Shown here: piece by piece, positions 15,354 through 23,852 of the stretch | How the letters are laid out: each line of letters starts with the position of its first letter | Position numbering within the stretch: the first letter of the stretch is position 1 | Source: Solibacillus sp040274725 | Lineage (GTDB): Bacteria; Bacillota; Bacilli; Bacillales_A; Planococcaceae | Direction: 5' to 3' | Assembly: GCA_040274725.1 (NCBI GenBank) | Contig: JBEMAQ010000018.1 | Location: forward strand, 19,834-83,833 | Length of the DNA stretch: 64,000 nt | Position numbers and translations under genes: made by a program | Notes under the pieces: model-generated | The model's input: the letters and a program-made list of their open reading frames with translations, nothing else | What the model was told of the DNA's origin: nothing | Database searches by the model: none

Positions 15354-17510
15354 TCACAATAATTTTTCATTTAAAAGTATAGTCGCTTCTTCTAACGGCA
15401 TTGGTTTGTAGAAATAATACCCTTGGCCAGTAGGGCAGCCCATCGCCTTGAGCGTTTCGTATTGTTCGAGTGTTTCAATCCCTTCTGCAATCGCATGCAT
15501 TTGTAGATTTTTGGCGAGTTGGATAATCGTTTGTACAACAGCATTCATTCCCGGGTCATGCATGGCGTTGACAAAGCTACGGTCAATTTTAATTTCCGAG
15601 AATGGTAGTTGTGGTAAATAGCTCAGAGATGAAAATCCAACGCCAAAATCATCAATCGAGCTTTCAATCCCCGCATTTTTGAGCGCCATTAAAATCGCTT
15701 TCGCTTTTTTAAAATCAACAAGCTCAATGCTCTCTGTTATTTCAAATTTGATATAGTGAGCAGGCACTTGATAAGCTTCAAGCAATGTTAAAAAGTTTTC
15801 CGTAAAGGCTTGACCGTAAAAGTGGTCAGGCGAAATATTGACCGCAATCGGCACTGTTTTTAAATTGTTAGCTAGCCGATTTTGCTGCCATTTTAGAACT
15901 TCGCGTAACACGAGTGTATCAATTTCATTAATTTTGCCCGCTTGCTCTGCAATCGGTATAAAGACTGCGGGTGAAACGTTTCCTAATCTATGCGACTGCC
16001 AGCGAGATAATGCTTCAAAGCCTTCAATAGCTAACGTTTCAAAATTAATTTTTGGCTGTAAATGGACTGTAAATTCTTTGTGCTCTAAACCGTAGGCAAG
16101 CTGATTTAGAACATCCATTTCCTGTTGAATTTCTGAGGTAATCGCGGTGTTGAAAAATGCTGTATTCGTCCCGCTAGTTGCACGTGATTTCGTTAACGCT
16201 AAATCAGCCTCGCGTACACATTGCTCAGCGAGTGATTCTGGGTTAAAAAAGCTAACGCCAATTTTTAATGTAATATAAATTTCTTTGTCGTATAGCGTAT
16301 AGGGCGCCGTCGTTAAATGGTTAATGCGCGACTCGTAAATTTTTATTTGCTCAATCGTCATTTGATGCGCAATAATTAAAGCTGAATTAGTAAATTTGGC
16401 GACAAATTCGTTATTTGCTACATTTGTTTGTTGCAGTCTAGCCACCATTTGTGACAATAGTTCATCGCCAATGTGACGACCGTATAAATCGACAATATTT
16501 GAATATTCACCAGGCTGTAAGATCGCAATAAAGCCGGATGTACCTTGCTCAATCCATTGCTGTAGTACTTGATTAAAATAATACATATTCGGGATAGCTG
16601 TCGCACTGTCATAATAGGCAAGCTGATGCAACTGTTGCTTTTGCTCAGCATATTTTATCGATAAGGAAATGAGCTTTGCTAAGGCTTCTAAAAATTGTAT
16701 TTCATTTTTTTTGAAGGAAATGCTATTTTCAAAAAATAATGTAATGGCACCAATGAGCGCGTTATGTGTCGATAAAATAGGCATTGTCCAGGCACTTGCA
16801 ATGACAAATTGCTGCTCTTCAATAAATTGTGGCTCAAATTCCTGTAAAAAGATGCGATGTGATTGTTCGCCCATTTGTTTGTTAAATTGAATGATTGGAT
16901 AGCTATTTACAATTTCAGGGGGAAGTGAACCTGATGCTATAAATTCGTATGTAGAATGATTGGTTACTAAATGAATCGCACATTTCGTTTGACGTGTAAA
17001 AGTAAGCTCGACTTGTTCAGCAATCTGCTGCAAAATACATGCGGTAGTGGTCTGCTGCTCTAGTTGTTTATAGATTGAACTTTCTAGTGTAGAAAGTGTT
17101 TGGTTGAGCAGTTGATCTGTATAATCTTCACAAGTTAAAAAGGCATAGCATGTACACTGCTCGGTATCTTTAATCAGGTGAATTTTTAAGTGATTCCAAA
17201 AGATTACATCGTTTTTCCCGTAATGAAGAATTGTAAATTTTTCAGAAATCGCATTTTGTAGATGATACTGTATTTCAGCCTCTATCTCAGAATTTGTTTT
17301 TAAACCGTTTAAAAATGAAATACTTTGTCCAAGCAATTCCCCATCCTTGTAATGTGTAAGTGTTGCAAATAGTTCATTGTAATAAACGATTGGAAATTCC
17401 TCTTTAGTCAAATCGATAATGACAGCACCTGTCATGTATTGATCGCTAAATTGTTTTAACCACGAGAATAAATATTCTTGTGATAGGGGCAGCGTTTGAT
17501 TTGTAAACAA
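15354..17510 (-). CDS. GAF / degenerate GGDEF / EAL protein, probable c-di-GMP phosphodiesterase
   Basis: 718 residues, cytoplasmic. A PAS-like N-terminus (about 15-125) is followed by a GAF domain (about 140-285) and a GGDEF-fold domain (about 300-455) whose signature reads FTNSAL instead of GGDEF, so no cyclase activity is expected. The EAL domain (about 470-712) keeps every known catalytic element: EALSRW, the Asn of VNIS, the Glu of FEITES, IDDFG, the Lys of EIKIDRS, EGIET and the Gln of TGQGY. It should hydrolyse c-di-GMP, with GAF/PAS/GGDEF as sensors. TTG start after AAAAGGGGGA. Confidence 0.9.
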   Translation of the reverse strand: MFTNQTLPLSQEYLFSWLKQFSDQYMTGAVIIDLTKEEFPIVYYNELFATLTHYKDGELLGQSISFLNGLKTNSEIEAEIQYHLQNAISEKFTILHYGKNDVIFWNHLKIHLIKDTEQCTCYAFLTCEDYTDQLLNQTLSTLESSIYKQLEQQTTTACILQQIAEQVELTFTRQTKCAIHLVTNHSTYEFIASGSLPPEIVNSYPIIQFNKQMGEQSHRIFLQEFEPQFIEEQQFVIASAWTMPILSTHNALIGAITLFFENSISFKKNEIQFLEALAKLISLSIKYAEQKQQLHQLAYYDSATAIPNMYYFNQVLQQWIEQGTSGFIAILQPGEYSNIVDLYGRHIGDELLSQMVARLQQTNVANNEFVAKFTNSALIIAHQMTIEQIKIYESRINHLTTAPYTLYDKEIYITLKIGVSFFNPESLAEQCVREADLALTKSRATSGTNTAFFNTAITSEIQQEMDVLNQLAYGLEHKEFTVHLQPKINFETLAIEGFEALSRWQSHRLGNVSPAVFIPIAEQAGKINEIDTLVLREVLKWQQNRLANNLKTVPIAVNISPDHFYGQAFTENFLTLLEAYQVPAHYIKFEITESIELVDFKKAKAILMALKNAGIESSIDDFGVGFSSLSYLPQLPFSEIKIDRSFVNAMHDPGMNAVVQTIIQLAKNLQMHAIAEGIETLEQYETLKAMGCPTGQGYYFYKPMPLEEATILLNEKLL

Positions 17511-17681
17511 GTAAATCCCCCTTTTCGGAAAATATATATAAATTATACCAAATACACTATGATTTGGCGAAATGTTTTATTGCTTTTATTTTTATAGGTA
17601 TTAAGGAATGCTTTATTTTAGATTTAATAGTAAGAAAAAGCATGTTTTATTTAGAATATGCTTTTGTTAAAGGTGATTTAG

Positions 17682-17890
17682 TTATTTTGTAGTATCGTCA
17701 GAACGATTTAATTTATTTGAAATACCTTCTTTCACATCGCCGACTTTTTCTTGAGCAGTCGCTTTTAATTTGTCTGCTTTCCCTTCAGCCTGTAACTTTG
17801 GGCATTTGTTACTTCGCCAATCGTTTCTTTTACTTCACCTTTAATTTTATTACCTGTTGCTTTTAACTTATCAGAAAACCCACTCGACAT
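17682..17890 (-). pseudogene. CsbD-family stress protein gene with a single-base frameshift
   Basis: The frame starts at ATG 17890 behind a strong AGGAGG and encodes SSGFSDKLKATGNKIKGEVK, the classic CsbD beginning. It then runs out of frame near 17795-17806, around a GGG/TTT homopolymer. In the next frame the remainder (EGKADKLKATAQEKVGDVKE to the TAA at 17682) restores a full CsbD of about 69 residues. One base is missing. Either the gene is newly inactivated or the sequence has an indel error. CsbD proteins are small hydrophilic general-stress proteins of unknown action. No convincing SigB promoter was seen. Confidence 0.82.
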
Positions 17891-18032
17891 GACAAAACCT
17901 CCTAAGTTTATGAATCTGGTTGTCTATGCTCTTAAACTGTAGGCGTAAACATAGCTTAAACAAAAAAATATGCGTACACTTCGAATTTTGTACTTTGCTT
18001 TTGAGGGGAGGGGTACACTGTTAACATAAAAC

Positions 18033-18068
18033 GAAACACACCTTTTCATATTTAAAAAGGTGTGTTTC
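18033..18068 (-). terminator. Terminator of the 18156 gene
   Basis: A perfect 14-bp stem (GAAACACACCTTTT / AAAAGGTGTGTTTC). On the minus strand it is followed by GTTTTATG. Confidence 0.65.
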
Positions 18069-18155
18069 AACTAGTTTAAAAAGAAAATTTAAAGTTTTTA
18101 CGTTCAAATTAAGCATTAGCACAGCCTGACTTTTTCAGTTGCTTGAGCGCTTTTC

Positions 18156-18554
18156 TTATAATGTTGGTTGTTCATTTAAAATCACTTTAAAATGAAGTCC
18201 TTTAAAGTGGTCGCTGACATCGTGACGAATGCTATCAAGGTCAACAATTGTATTTTTACCTACACAGCTGGCCAATGTCTCAAGTAGCTCGGAGAAGGCA
18301 TTTGTAAAAAGGTCGCGCATATGATCAAAATCATTGTTGCGGAAGCTTGAATCAATATCAAAAGCTTCTACTGAGCTAAGTTGCTTAGAAGCACCCGCGA
18401 AACGATCGTCGTAAACCGTATAGCTCTCGTCCGTTAAAATAATAATATGTATCGTATCTTTTGTAGATGTGCGTAACTCGATATTTGTTTTATGTTTGCG
18501 TACATCTAAGATTTCGTGAATACCATGCTTATGTTTGATGAAAAATAAAGACAT
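18156..18554 (-). CDS. Hypothetical protein, 132 residues
   Basis: Not recognised. A soluble mixed alpha/beta protein starting MSLFFIKHKHGIHEILDVRK, with strands in the first half (TNIELRTSTKDTIHIIILTD) and helices in the second. The ATG at 18554 follows AGGAGGGGATTTACT, one of the best ribosome binding sites in the region. A longer frame to 18638 has no such site and codes a low-complexity extension, so it is rejected. Monocistronic. Confidence 0.6.
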   Translation of the reverse strand: MSLFFIKHKHGIHEILDVRKHKTNIELRTSTKDTIHIIILTDESYTVYDDRFAGASKQLSSVEAFDIDSSFRNNDFDHMRDLFTNAFSELLETLASCVGKNTIVDLDSIRHDVSDHFKGLHFKVILNEQPTL

Positions 18555-18720
18555 AGTAAATCCCCTCCTAAAATAAGATTTCAGTTTAAGTATAAAGAGA
18601 ATGGGATATAAATTCAATAATTTTACAATAATAAGCAATTTTGTGGATAGAAATGGATTTTTTGCGCTTTTCGTAAATGAATTTGAACAAGTTTCATTTT
18701 TCTACCGAATAACAAATACA

Positions 18721-19023
18721 CTATTGCGCAGTATAAACATCATATAAATGATAAAGTACGTCTGTTCCGGATGGATTTAGCAGCGTATTTTTCTGAAGCA
18801 TCAATGTAACATACGCATGTTGCTCAACGATTTGTCCATTTTCCAATAATAAATTAATTTCTACCTCACCTTCATGCTGAAGCGATTTTTTTATTTCCTC
18901 CTCGAATTGCTGCTGTGCAAATAGTCCATTATTTTTCCATATACCTGTAATTTTTAATTGCTTTGTATGTTCGTTCGTCATAAAACCACTGCACATCGCG
19001 TAAAATAGTTTTAAAGACGTCAT
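18721..19023 (-). CDS. Hypothetical protein, up to 100 residues, start uncertain
   Basis: Not recognised. The C-terminal three quarters (from KITGIWKNNGLFAQQQFEEE onward) look like a real soluble protein with the strand-rich block GEVEINLLLENGQIVEQ. The start is unclear. ATG 19023 overlaps another ATG at 19027 in a second frame, which reads 32 plausible codons before stopping. A shorter start at the internal MTNEHTK is also possible. None has a strong ribosome binding site; AAGGAA lies upstream of 19027. A frameshift near the N-terminus cannot be excluded. Confidence 0.4.
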   Translation of the reverse strand: MTSLKLFYAMCSGFMTNEHTKQLKITGIWKNNGLFAQQQFEEEIKKSLQHEGEVEINLLLENGQIVEQHAYVTLMLQKNTLLNPSGTDVLYHLYDVYTAQ

Positions 19024-19302
19024 TCATTGTAAATGTATGTTCCTTATAGGAGAGCTCTGTCGCACGTATGGCGTGAACTTTATGGCAAAGCAATGATTAA
19101 AATATTCAAGTTTGGCGAGTAGCGTTTTTTGTCTTGTGATCGTCAAATTGCCTTTTTCTATTGAATAATTTCACAAAATCTAAGTAAATAGTAAAAAAAC
19201 TAAGGAATGTCTTGAAATTAAAATATATGGGTATATATAGGAAACACAGCTAATTTGAATTGGTGATGCTCGTTAACGTAACTTATGAGAGGATGAGGGC
19301 CG

Positions 19303-19431
19303 ATGAAAATTAATGATGATATGTTAGATCGTTTAGGTGTTTATTTTGTGTATCATGAAGTATATGACAAGTATGGGATTACGTTTGAAAGCTTCGTAGA
19401 TCGTTGGGAAAGAGGGATTTTAGACGTATAA
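19303..19431 (+). CDS. Small 42-residue protein
   Basis: A short gene beginning MKINDDMLDRLGVYFVYHEV and ending in RWERGILDV. A strong ribosome binding site (GAGAGGATGAGGG) is well spaced from the ATG, and a good terminator follows at 19484. The composition (aromatic and acidic, no repeats) looks selected rather than random. No family is recognised and there is no operon partner. Confidence 0.55.
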   Translation: MKINDDMLDRLGVYFVYHEVYDKYGITFESFVDRWERGILDV

Positions 19432-19483
19432 TGATTCGAAATAGTCAATTTACGAATCGAGGATCACCAAGTAGTTGTGTTAA

Positions 19484-19518
19484 AAAAAGTGCTCCGAAAT
19501 CATTTCGGAGCACTTTTT
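19484..19518. terminator. Bidirectional terminator
   Basis: AAAAAGTGCTCCGAAAT / ATTTCGGAGCACTTTTT is a 17-bp perfect stem with T runs on both sides, between the 42-residue gene and the convergent nucleotidase gene. Confidence 0.9.
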
Positions 19519-19534
19519 GTATTTTGTAGGATAG

Positions 19535-20104
19535 TTAAAAGTTTCTTTTAATCCAAGCATTTGCTTCAAGCCAGTTATTCACACGAATGACGTTTGTTGG
19601 CGTGGCCTGACGATTGTACGGTGTATCGAATAAAATAACGGGAATTTGGAGTTCCTCAGCGAGCATCACAGCATTGTCATGCTTATCCTCGAAGAAAGCC
19701 TCAACCGCATGCTTTTTCGCGACATGTATTTTATCATGACTGCCGATTAACTCGATGTGGTCATACGGAACAGCATGCTCCTCGAACCATTTCATCGTAA
19801 TATCGTGCACATTTTCACCACGTGCTGAAATGTAGTACAGCTCGTAGTTGTTACGCCAATCGTTTAAAATCGGCAAAGCATGTGCGGCGAGCTCACTTAC
19901 CTCATACATCGCGGGCTCGTTCGCCTTAAACCAAGTTTGAAACTCATTACGGTCCACAGGGTACGGAAAACCACTTAAAAAATCGTATTCCGTAATGTCG
20001 GCTAATTGCAGGTTCACATTATATTGCTTATTAATATGTGGGAGCAATGTTGCAGGGCAAGTGACAGTGCCGTCAATATCAATGCCAAAGCGTGGCTTCA
20101 TCAT
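19535..20104 (-). CDS. HAD-family putative nucleotidase (YqfW-like)
   Basis: 189 residues, cytoplasmic. The HAD nucleophile motif is FGIDIDGTVT near the N-terminus (Asp-x-Asp). Motif II is YYISARGE and the acidic motif IV lies in AFFEDKHDNA. The layout fits the 5'-nucleotidase (deoxyribonucleotidase, NT5C) branch and B. subtilis YqfW. The ATG overlaps the ispG stop by one base (TAATG), so it is translated from the ispG message. The substrate is not established. Confidence 0.82.
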   Translation of the reverse strand: MMKPRFGIDIDGTVTCPATLLPHINKQYNVNLQLADITEYDFLSGFPYPVDRNEFQTWFKANEPAMYEVSELAAHALPILNDWRNNYELYYISARGENVHDITMKWFEEHAVPYDHIELIGSHDKIHVAKKHAVEAFFEDKHDNAVMLAEELQIPVILFDTPYNRQATPTNVIRVNNWLEANAWIKRNF

Positions 20105-21219
20105 TAGTTACCTGCATTTGCCGCTGCTTCGGCGTCGATTTTTACCTGCATTTCCGCAGCTAGCTTATCGATTTCTTTTTTCAGCTCTTCTACCATTGTC
20201 TCCTCAGGCACTTTACGAACGGTTTTCCCTTTCATGAATAACAGACCTTCACCACGTGCACCGGCAATTCCGATATCCGCCTCACGTGCTTCACCAGGAC
20301 CATTTACCGCACAGCCAAGTACAGCTACTTTTAACGGTACTTTTAGCGTTGAGATGTATTCTTCTACTTCATTGGCAATTGAAATTAAGTCAATTTCAAT
20401 ACGACCACATGTTGGGCAAGAAATTAATGTTGCCATGTTTGAAGCAAGACCGAATGATTTTAGGAGCTCACGCGCTACTTTAATTTCTTCTACTGGGTCT
20501 GCTGATAATGAAATACGTAATGTATTGCCGATTCCTTTTGACAAAATCGCACCAAGACCCGCCGCTGATTTTACCGTACCAGCGAATAATGTACCTGATT
20601 CTGTAATCCCTAAGTGAAGTGGGTAATCAAACGCTTTCGACGCTTTTTCATACGCTTCAATGGCTAAATTTACGTCTGATGCCTTCATTGATACGATAAT
20701 ATCGTGGAAGTCTAGGTCCTCTAAAATTTTAATGTGGTGAAGTGCAGATTCAACCATACCGTCAGCAGTAGGGTAGCCGTATTTTTCTAAAATATGGCGC
20801 TCAAGTGAGCCAGCATTTACACCAATACGAATTGGAATTCCTTTTGCTTTTGCTGCGTTGACAACAGCTTCTACCTTTTCACGGCGACCGATATTACCTG
20901 GGTTAATACGAACTTTGTCGATTCCGCCCTCGATTGCTTTCAGTGCTAGCTTATAATCAAAGTGAATATCTGCTACTAATGGAATATTAATACGTTTTTT
21001 AATTTCTGGAATCGCATCTGCCGCGCGCTCATCTGGTACAGCGACACGTACTAATTGACAGCCTGCTTCCTCTAAACGAAGAATTTCTGCTACAGTTGCC
21101 TCTACATCATGCGTTTTTGTTGTACACATACTTTGTATAAATAATTCATTACTGCCACCAATTGTTAAATTACCAACACGGACAGGGCGTGTTTTTGAAC
21201 GGTGAGTTATTTCACTCAT
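20104..21219 (-). CDS. ispG: 4-hydroxy-3-methylbut-2-en-1-yl diphosphate synthase
   Basis: Penultimate enzyme of the MEP isoprenoid pathway, a 4Fe-4S protein of 371 residues. The N-terminal TIM-barrel part begins TRPVRVGNLTIGG with QSMCTTKT. The C-terminal cluster-binding part has the Cys ligands in SCPTCGR and LGCAVNGPGEA. ATG with AAAAGGAGAGAA upstream. First gene of a two-gene unit with the HAD nucleotidase. Its position next to yqfW- and yqfZ-like genes is as in B. subtilis. Confidence 0.96.
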   Translation of the reverse strand: MSEITHRSKTRPVRVGNLTIGGSNELFIQSMCTTKTHDVEATVAEILRLEEAGCQLVRVAVPDERAADAIPEIKKRINIPLVADIHFDYKLALKAIEGGIDKVRINPGNIGRREKVEAVVNAAKAKGIPIRIGVNAGSLERHILEKYGYPTADGMVESALHHIKILEDLDFHDIIVSMKASDVNLAIEAYEKASKAFDYPLHLGITESGTLFAGTVKSAAGLGAILSKGIGNTLRISLSADPVEEIKVARELLKSFGLASNMATLISCPTCGRIEIDLISIANEVEEYISTLKVPLKVAVLGCAVNGPGEAREADIGIAGARGEGLLFMKGKTVRKVPEETMVEELKKEIDKLAAEMQVKIDAEAAANAGN

Positions 21220-21336
21220 GTCAATTCTCTCCTTTTCAGGCCATTCGATATGAAGTTAGATGTTTCTAACTTATTATGTAAGCCGTCACTAACAGCTATT
21301 TTATCAGTGTACGATTGCCACGACAAGGAAGAAACA

Positions 21337-21428
21337 TTAACTTTTTTCAGCATAAGCCCTTTACTGAGCATAAGTGTGTATGAATGCCAAGTGCGTGCTA
21401 TTTTGAAATACCCGCTGAAAAAAGTTAA
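21337..21428. repeat. Long-spaced 15-bp inverted repeat upstream of ispG
   Basis: TTAACTTTTTTCAGC (21337-21351) and its exact complement (21414-21428) flank a 62-bp core that contains two CATAAG copies. It could be a structured leader of ispG or a small inserted element. No terminal target duplication is obvious. Confidence 0.5.
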
Positions 21429-21447
21429 GCCTTTGGTACATAGCACA

Positions 21448-21477
21448 GATTTTTTTCGAGTCCACTCGAAAAAAATC
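21448..21477 (-). terminator. Hairpin after the LysM gene
   Basis: A perfect 14-bp stem (GATTTTTTTCGAGT / ACTCGAAAAAAATC) with a two-base gap, downstream of the minus-strand LysM gene. A smaller hairpin ATTACGC / GCGTAAT precedes it. Confidence 0.5.
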
Positions 21478-21511
21478 ATAATGCAATTACGCTAAGGCGT
21501 AATGGATTACT

Positions 21512-21841
21512 TCAATCTTTGCATCGATTTTTATTGTTTTCGACGATTGGTACGTAAATAAGTTCCCCAGCGATGAGTGTTTGTTTTTGTAAATGTGGGT
21601 TCAGTTCATAAAATTTCGCCAGTCGCTCAGGGAATGGCATTGGAATGGGAGAGGGGGTCGCGGCGAATATACTGTAAATGGTGTCACCTTCAACTAATTT
21701 AATGCGCACGGTTCGTTCTACTTGTTGTTCGCACACCTGCGTTTCATAAAAGGTTGTGTGCGTGATCGCACCTTCCTGCAAATCTATTTTTACAACGTAG
21801 CCAATGACTAAACAGGCTATCGCCAGCAGGACATAACGCAA
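21512..21841 (-). CDS. LysM-domain membrane-anchored protein (YqfZ-like)
   Basis: 109 residues: one N-terminal membrane segment (LRYVLLAIACLVIGYVV) and an extracytoplasmic LysM-like domain (VEGDTIYSIFA through ELIYVPIV) expected to bind peptidoglycan. A much longer frame reaches 22048 but codes an implausible His/Tyr-rich stretch overlapping the next gene. The TTG at 21841, right behind GAGAGGAGGGA, is the supported start. B. subtilis YqfZ, next to ispG, has the same size and domain. Confidence 0.75.
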   Translation of the reverse strand: MRYVLLAIACLVIGYVVKIDLQEGAITHTTFYETQVCEQQVERTVRIKLVEGDTIYSIFAATPSPIPMPFPERLAKFYELNPHLQKQTLIAGELIYVPIVENNKNRCKD

Positions 21842-21891
21842 AAAATCCCTCCTCTCATTTACTATATGAAATAAGAAAAAGGATTCATGCG

Positions 21892-22398
21892 CTATTTTTG
21901 GATTGGGTATTTCGTTAAAGCGAGTATGACAATGAGCATCGTAATAAAAATACTCATGAGTGTAGTAAATAAATTTGGCAGTGGGAATAGGGTAAAGGCG
22001 ATGGTAAGAATGGTTTCCCATGTAATCGCAAATGTTGTCGTACGCCATAGTTGTCGGTATTCACCGCGGCGTTTCATCGATTTTGTGAGTAAATAGCCGG
22101 CATACGCGTAAATACTAATTTTCGTAAAAAGTATGAGCGCGTTCATAATGAAAAGAAAAACAACGGCAATTGGATAAACTAAAAACTGTAAATCAGCTGC
22201 GTAGTCTGTAATTTCGTCATAGGAAAAAATATTTGCCTGTCCGTTTGTTGTAAATTGTCCGAGTGAAAAGCAAGTCAATAGCAAGATGAGTAAAAAAGCA
22301 TACTGAATAACTTTGCCAATCGACAAAATCCGGTACGCCGCTAATCTTTTCGGGTGTAGTAAACTATCTGTTAACAACTGCATATGTGAAATGTTCAT
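21892..22398 (-). CDS. DUF1189-like multi-pass membrane protein (YqgB-like, short)
   Basis: 168 residues with about four membrane segments. The start MNISHMQLLTDSLLHPKRLA followed by SIGKVIQYAFLLILL matches the DUF1189 N-terminus, and TKISIYAYAGYLLTK with GEYRQLWRTTTFAITW its C-terminal part. The family is usually nearer 250 residues, so the extracellular loop appears shortened. The ATG has AAAAGGAGCACG in front of it. It precedes the LysM gene by 50 bp on the same strand. Function unknown. Confidence 0.6.
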   Translation of the reverse strand: MNISHMQLLTDSLLHPKRLAAYRILSIGKVIQYAFLLILLLTCFSLGQFTTNGQANIFSYDEITDYAADLQFLVYPIAVVFLFIMNALILFTKISIYAYAGYLLTKSMKRRGEYRQLWRTTTFAITWETILTIAFTLFPLPNLFTTLMSIFITMLIVILALTKYPIQK

Positions 22399-22519
22399 GT
22401 ATCATTCGTGCTCCTTTTGCAGTATTTTAACATGACTGGAAATCAATTGGTATGGGGGAATCGCAAAGCTGAATCTTTTTGGCTTGCGAGCCGTATAACT
22501 AGAAAAGGAGTGAGACATA

Positions 22520-22999
22520 ATGGAAATGACAGCGTGGATCATTATTATCGCGCTCTTTATCATTGCGTTTATTGGACTTGTTTATCCAATTATCCCGTCT
22601 GTGCTATTTATTTTAGGCGGCTTTATTGTGTATGGTTTGTTCTTTAGCTTTAGCGATTTGCCGTGGTGGTTTTGGGCAATTGAAATTTTATTCGTTATTT
22701 TACTATTTGCCGCTGATACCGTGTCAAACTTAGTCGGGGTGAAAAAATTTGGTGGCAGTAAAGCAGGGATGTGGGGCAGCACGATTGGTTTACTCATCGG
22801 TCCGTTTGTGATTCCGATTGCCGGCATTTTATTAGGTCCGTTTATTGGTGCGGTTGCGGCGGAGTTACTTGTTACGCGCGCGACGTTTGATCAAGCAGTA
22901 AAAGCAGGGATTGGTTCACTTATTGGCTTTTTAACATCTGTTGTGACAAAGGGTATTATTCAGGCAATCATGATTGTTTTATTTATTTTTGTCGTGTAG
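22520..22999 (+). CDS. DUF456 membrane protein (YqgC-like)
   Basis: 159 residues with four to five membrane segments and the Gly-rich helix pair typical of DUF456 (IPIAGILLGPFIGAVAAELL near residues 95-114). Strong AAAAGGAGTGAG before the ATG. In B. subtilis, yqgC is also directly upstream of sodA. The biochemical role of the family is not known. Confidence 0.8.
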   Translation: MEMTAWIIIIALFIIAFIGLVYPIIPSVLFILGGFIVYGLFFSFSDLPWWFWAIEILFVILLFAADTVSNLVGVKKFGGSKAGMWGSTIGLLIGPFVIPIAGILLGPFIGAVAAELLVTRATFDQAVKAGIGSLIGFLTSVVTKGIIQAIMIVLFIFVV

Positions 23000-23205
23000 C
23001 GAGGCTTAGTAGTTGAAAGACAGGGATCACTTAACGTAAACTAAATATGGAAACAGTTACAAAAGATAGAGTAATCGGAATGGATAGCTTTTCCGCCAAA
23101 AGGCTGAAATGTTATTTCATGCATTTTTTGCATTGAATGATGACTCAATTTTTGATAACCTAGTACTGTAATCAACATTAAACGCACTTTGGGAGGAATT
23201 TTAAC

Positions 23206-23811
23206 ATGGCTTACACATTACCACAGTTAACTTACGCTTACGACGCATTAGAACCACATATCGATGCAAAAACAATGGAAATTCACCACACGAAACATCA
23301 CCAAACTTACATCACAAATGTAAACGCTGCTTTAGAAGGTACAGAATTCGCTGACAAAGATGTAAACGAATTAATCGCTAACTTAGATGCGATTCCAGCT
23401 GACAAACAAACTGCAGTACGTAACAACGGTGGCGGTCACGCGAACCACACATTATTCTGGGAAGTAATCGCTCCAGGCGGTTCTAACACACCAGTAGGCG
23501 AAGTAGCAGCTGCTATCGACGCGAAATTTGGTTCATTTGACGCTTTCAAAGAAGAGTTCGCTAAAGCTGCAACAACTCGTTTCGGTTCTGGCTGGGCTTG
23601 GTTAATCGTTGACGGTGACTCAGTTGCTGTAACTTCAACTCCAAACCAAGACTCTCCTGTAATGGAAGGTAAAACACCAATCCTAGGCTTAGACGTTTGG
23701 GAGCACGCTTACTACTTAAACTACCAAAACCGTCGTCCAGACTACATCGGTGGTTTCTGGAACGTAGTAAACTGGGATGTAGTAGAAGCTAAGTTCCAAG
23801 CTGCGAAATAA
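23206..23811 (+). CDS. sodA: Superoxide dismutase, Mn/Fe type
   Basis: 201 residues, cytoplasmic homodimer enzyme that dismutates superoxide. Metal ligands are present at the usual places: His in HHTKHHQTYITN, His in GGGHANHTLFW, and Asp and His in DVWEHAYYL. The GGHANH stretch and Gln-free layout favour manganese. Codons are strongly biased to a few preferred ones, unlike its neighbours, as expected of an abundant protein. GGGAGGAATTTTAAC precedes the ATG. Monocistronic. Confidence 0.97.
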   Translation: MAYTLPQLTYAYDALEPHIDAKTMEIHHTKHHQTYITNVNAALEGTEFADKDVNELIANLDAIPADKQTAVRNNGGGHANHTLFWEVIAPGGSNTPVGEVAAAIDAKFGSFDAFKEEFAKAATTRFGSGWAWLIVDGDSVAVTSTPNQDSPVMEGKTPILGLDVWEHAYYLNYQNRRPDYIGGFWNVVNWDVVEAKFQAAK

Positions 23812-23822
23812 TTAGTTTTCCT

Positions 23823-23852
23823 AAAGCCACCATGCGCGCATGGTGGCTTTTT
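23823..23852 (+). terminator. sodA terminator
   Basis: AAAGCCACCATGCG / CGCATGGTGGCTTT, then a T run. Confidence 0.9.

Noticed and set aside
15334..18160. Shared string GAGCGCTTTTCT just downstream of the EAL gene and of the 18156 gene
   Set aside because: Only about 12 bases are identical and flanks differ; too short to call a repeat without a genome-wide count.
21216..21479. Minus-strand frame between ispG and the LysM gene
   Set aside because: It covers the inverted repeat and hairpin structures, has no ribosome binding site and would overlap the ispG start region.
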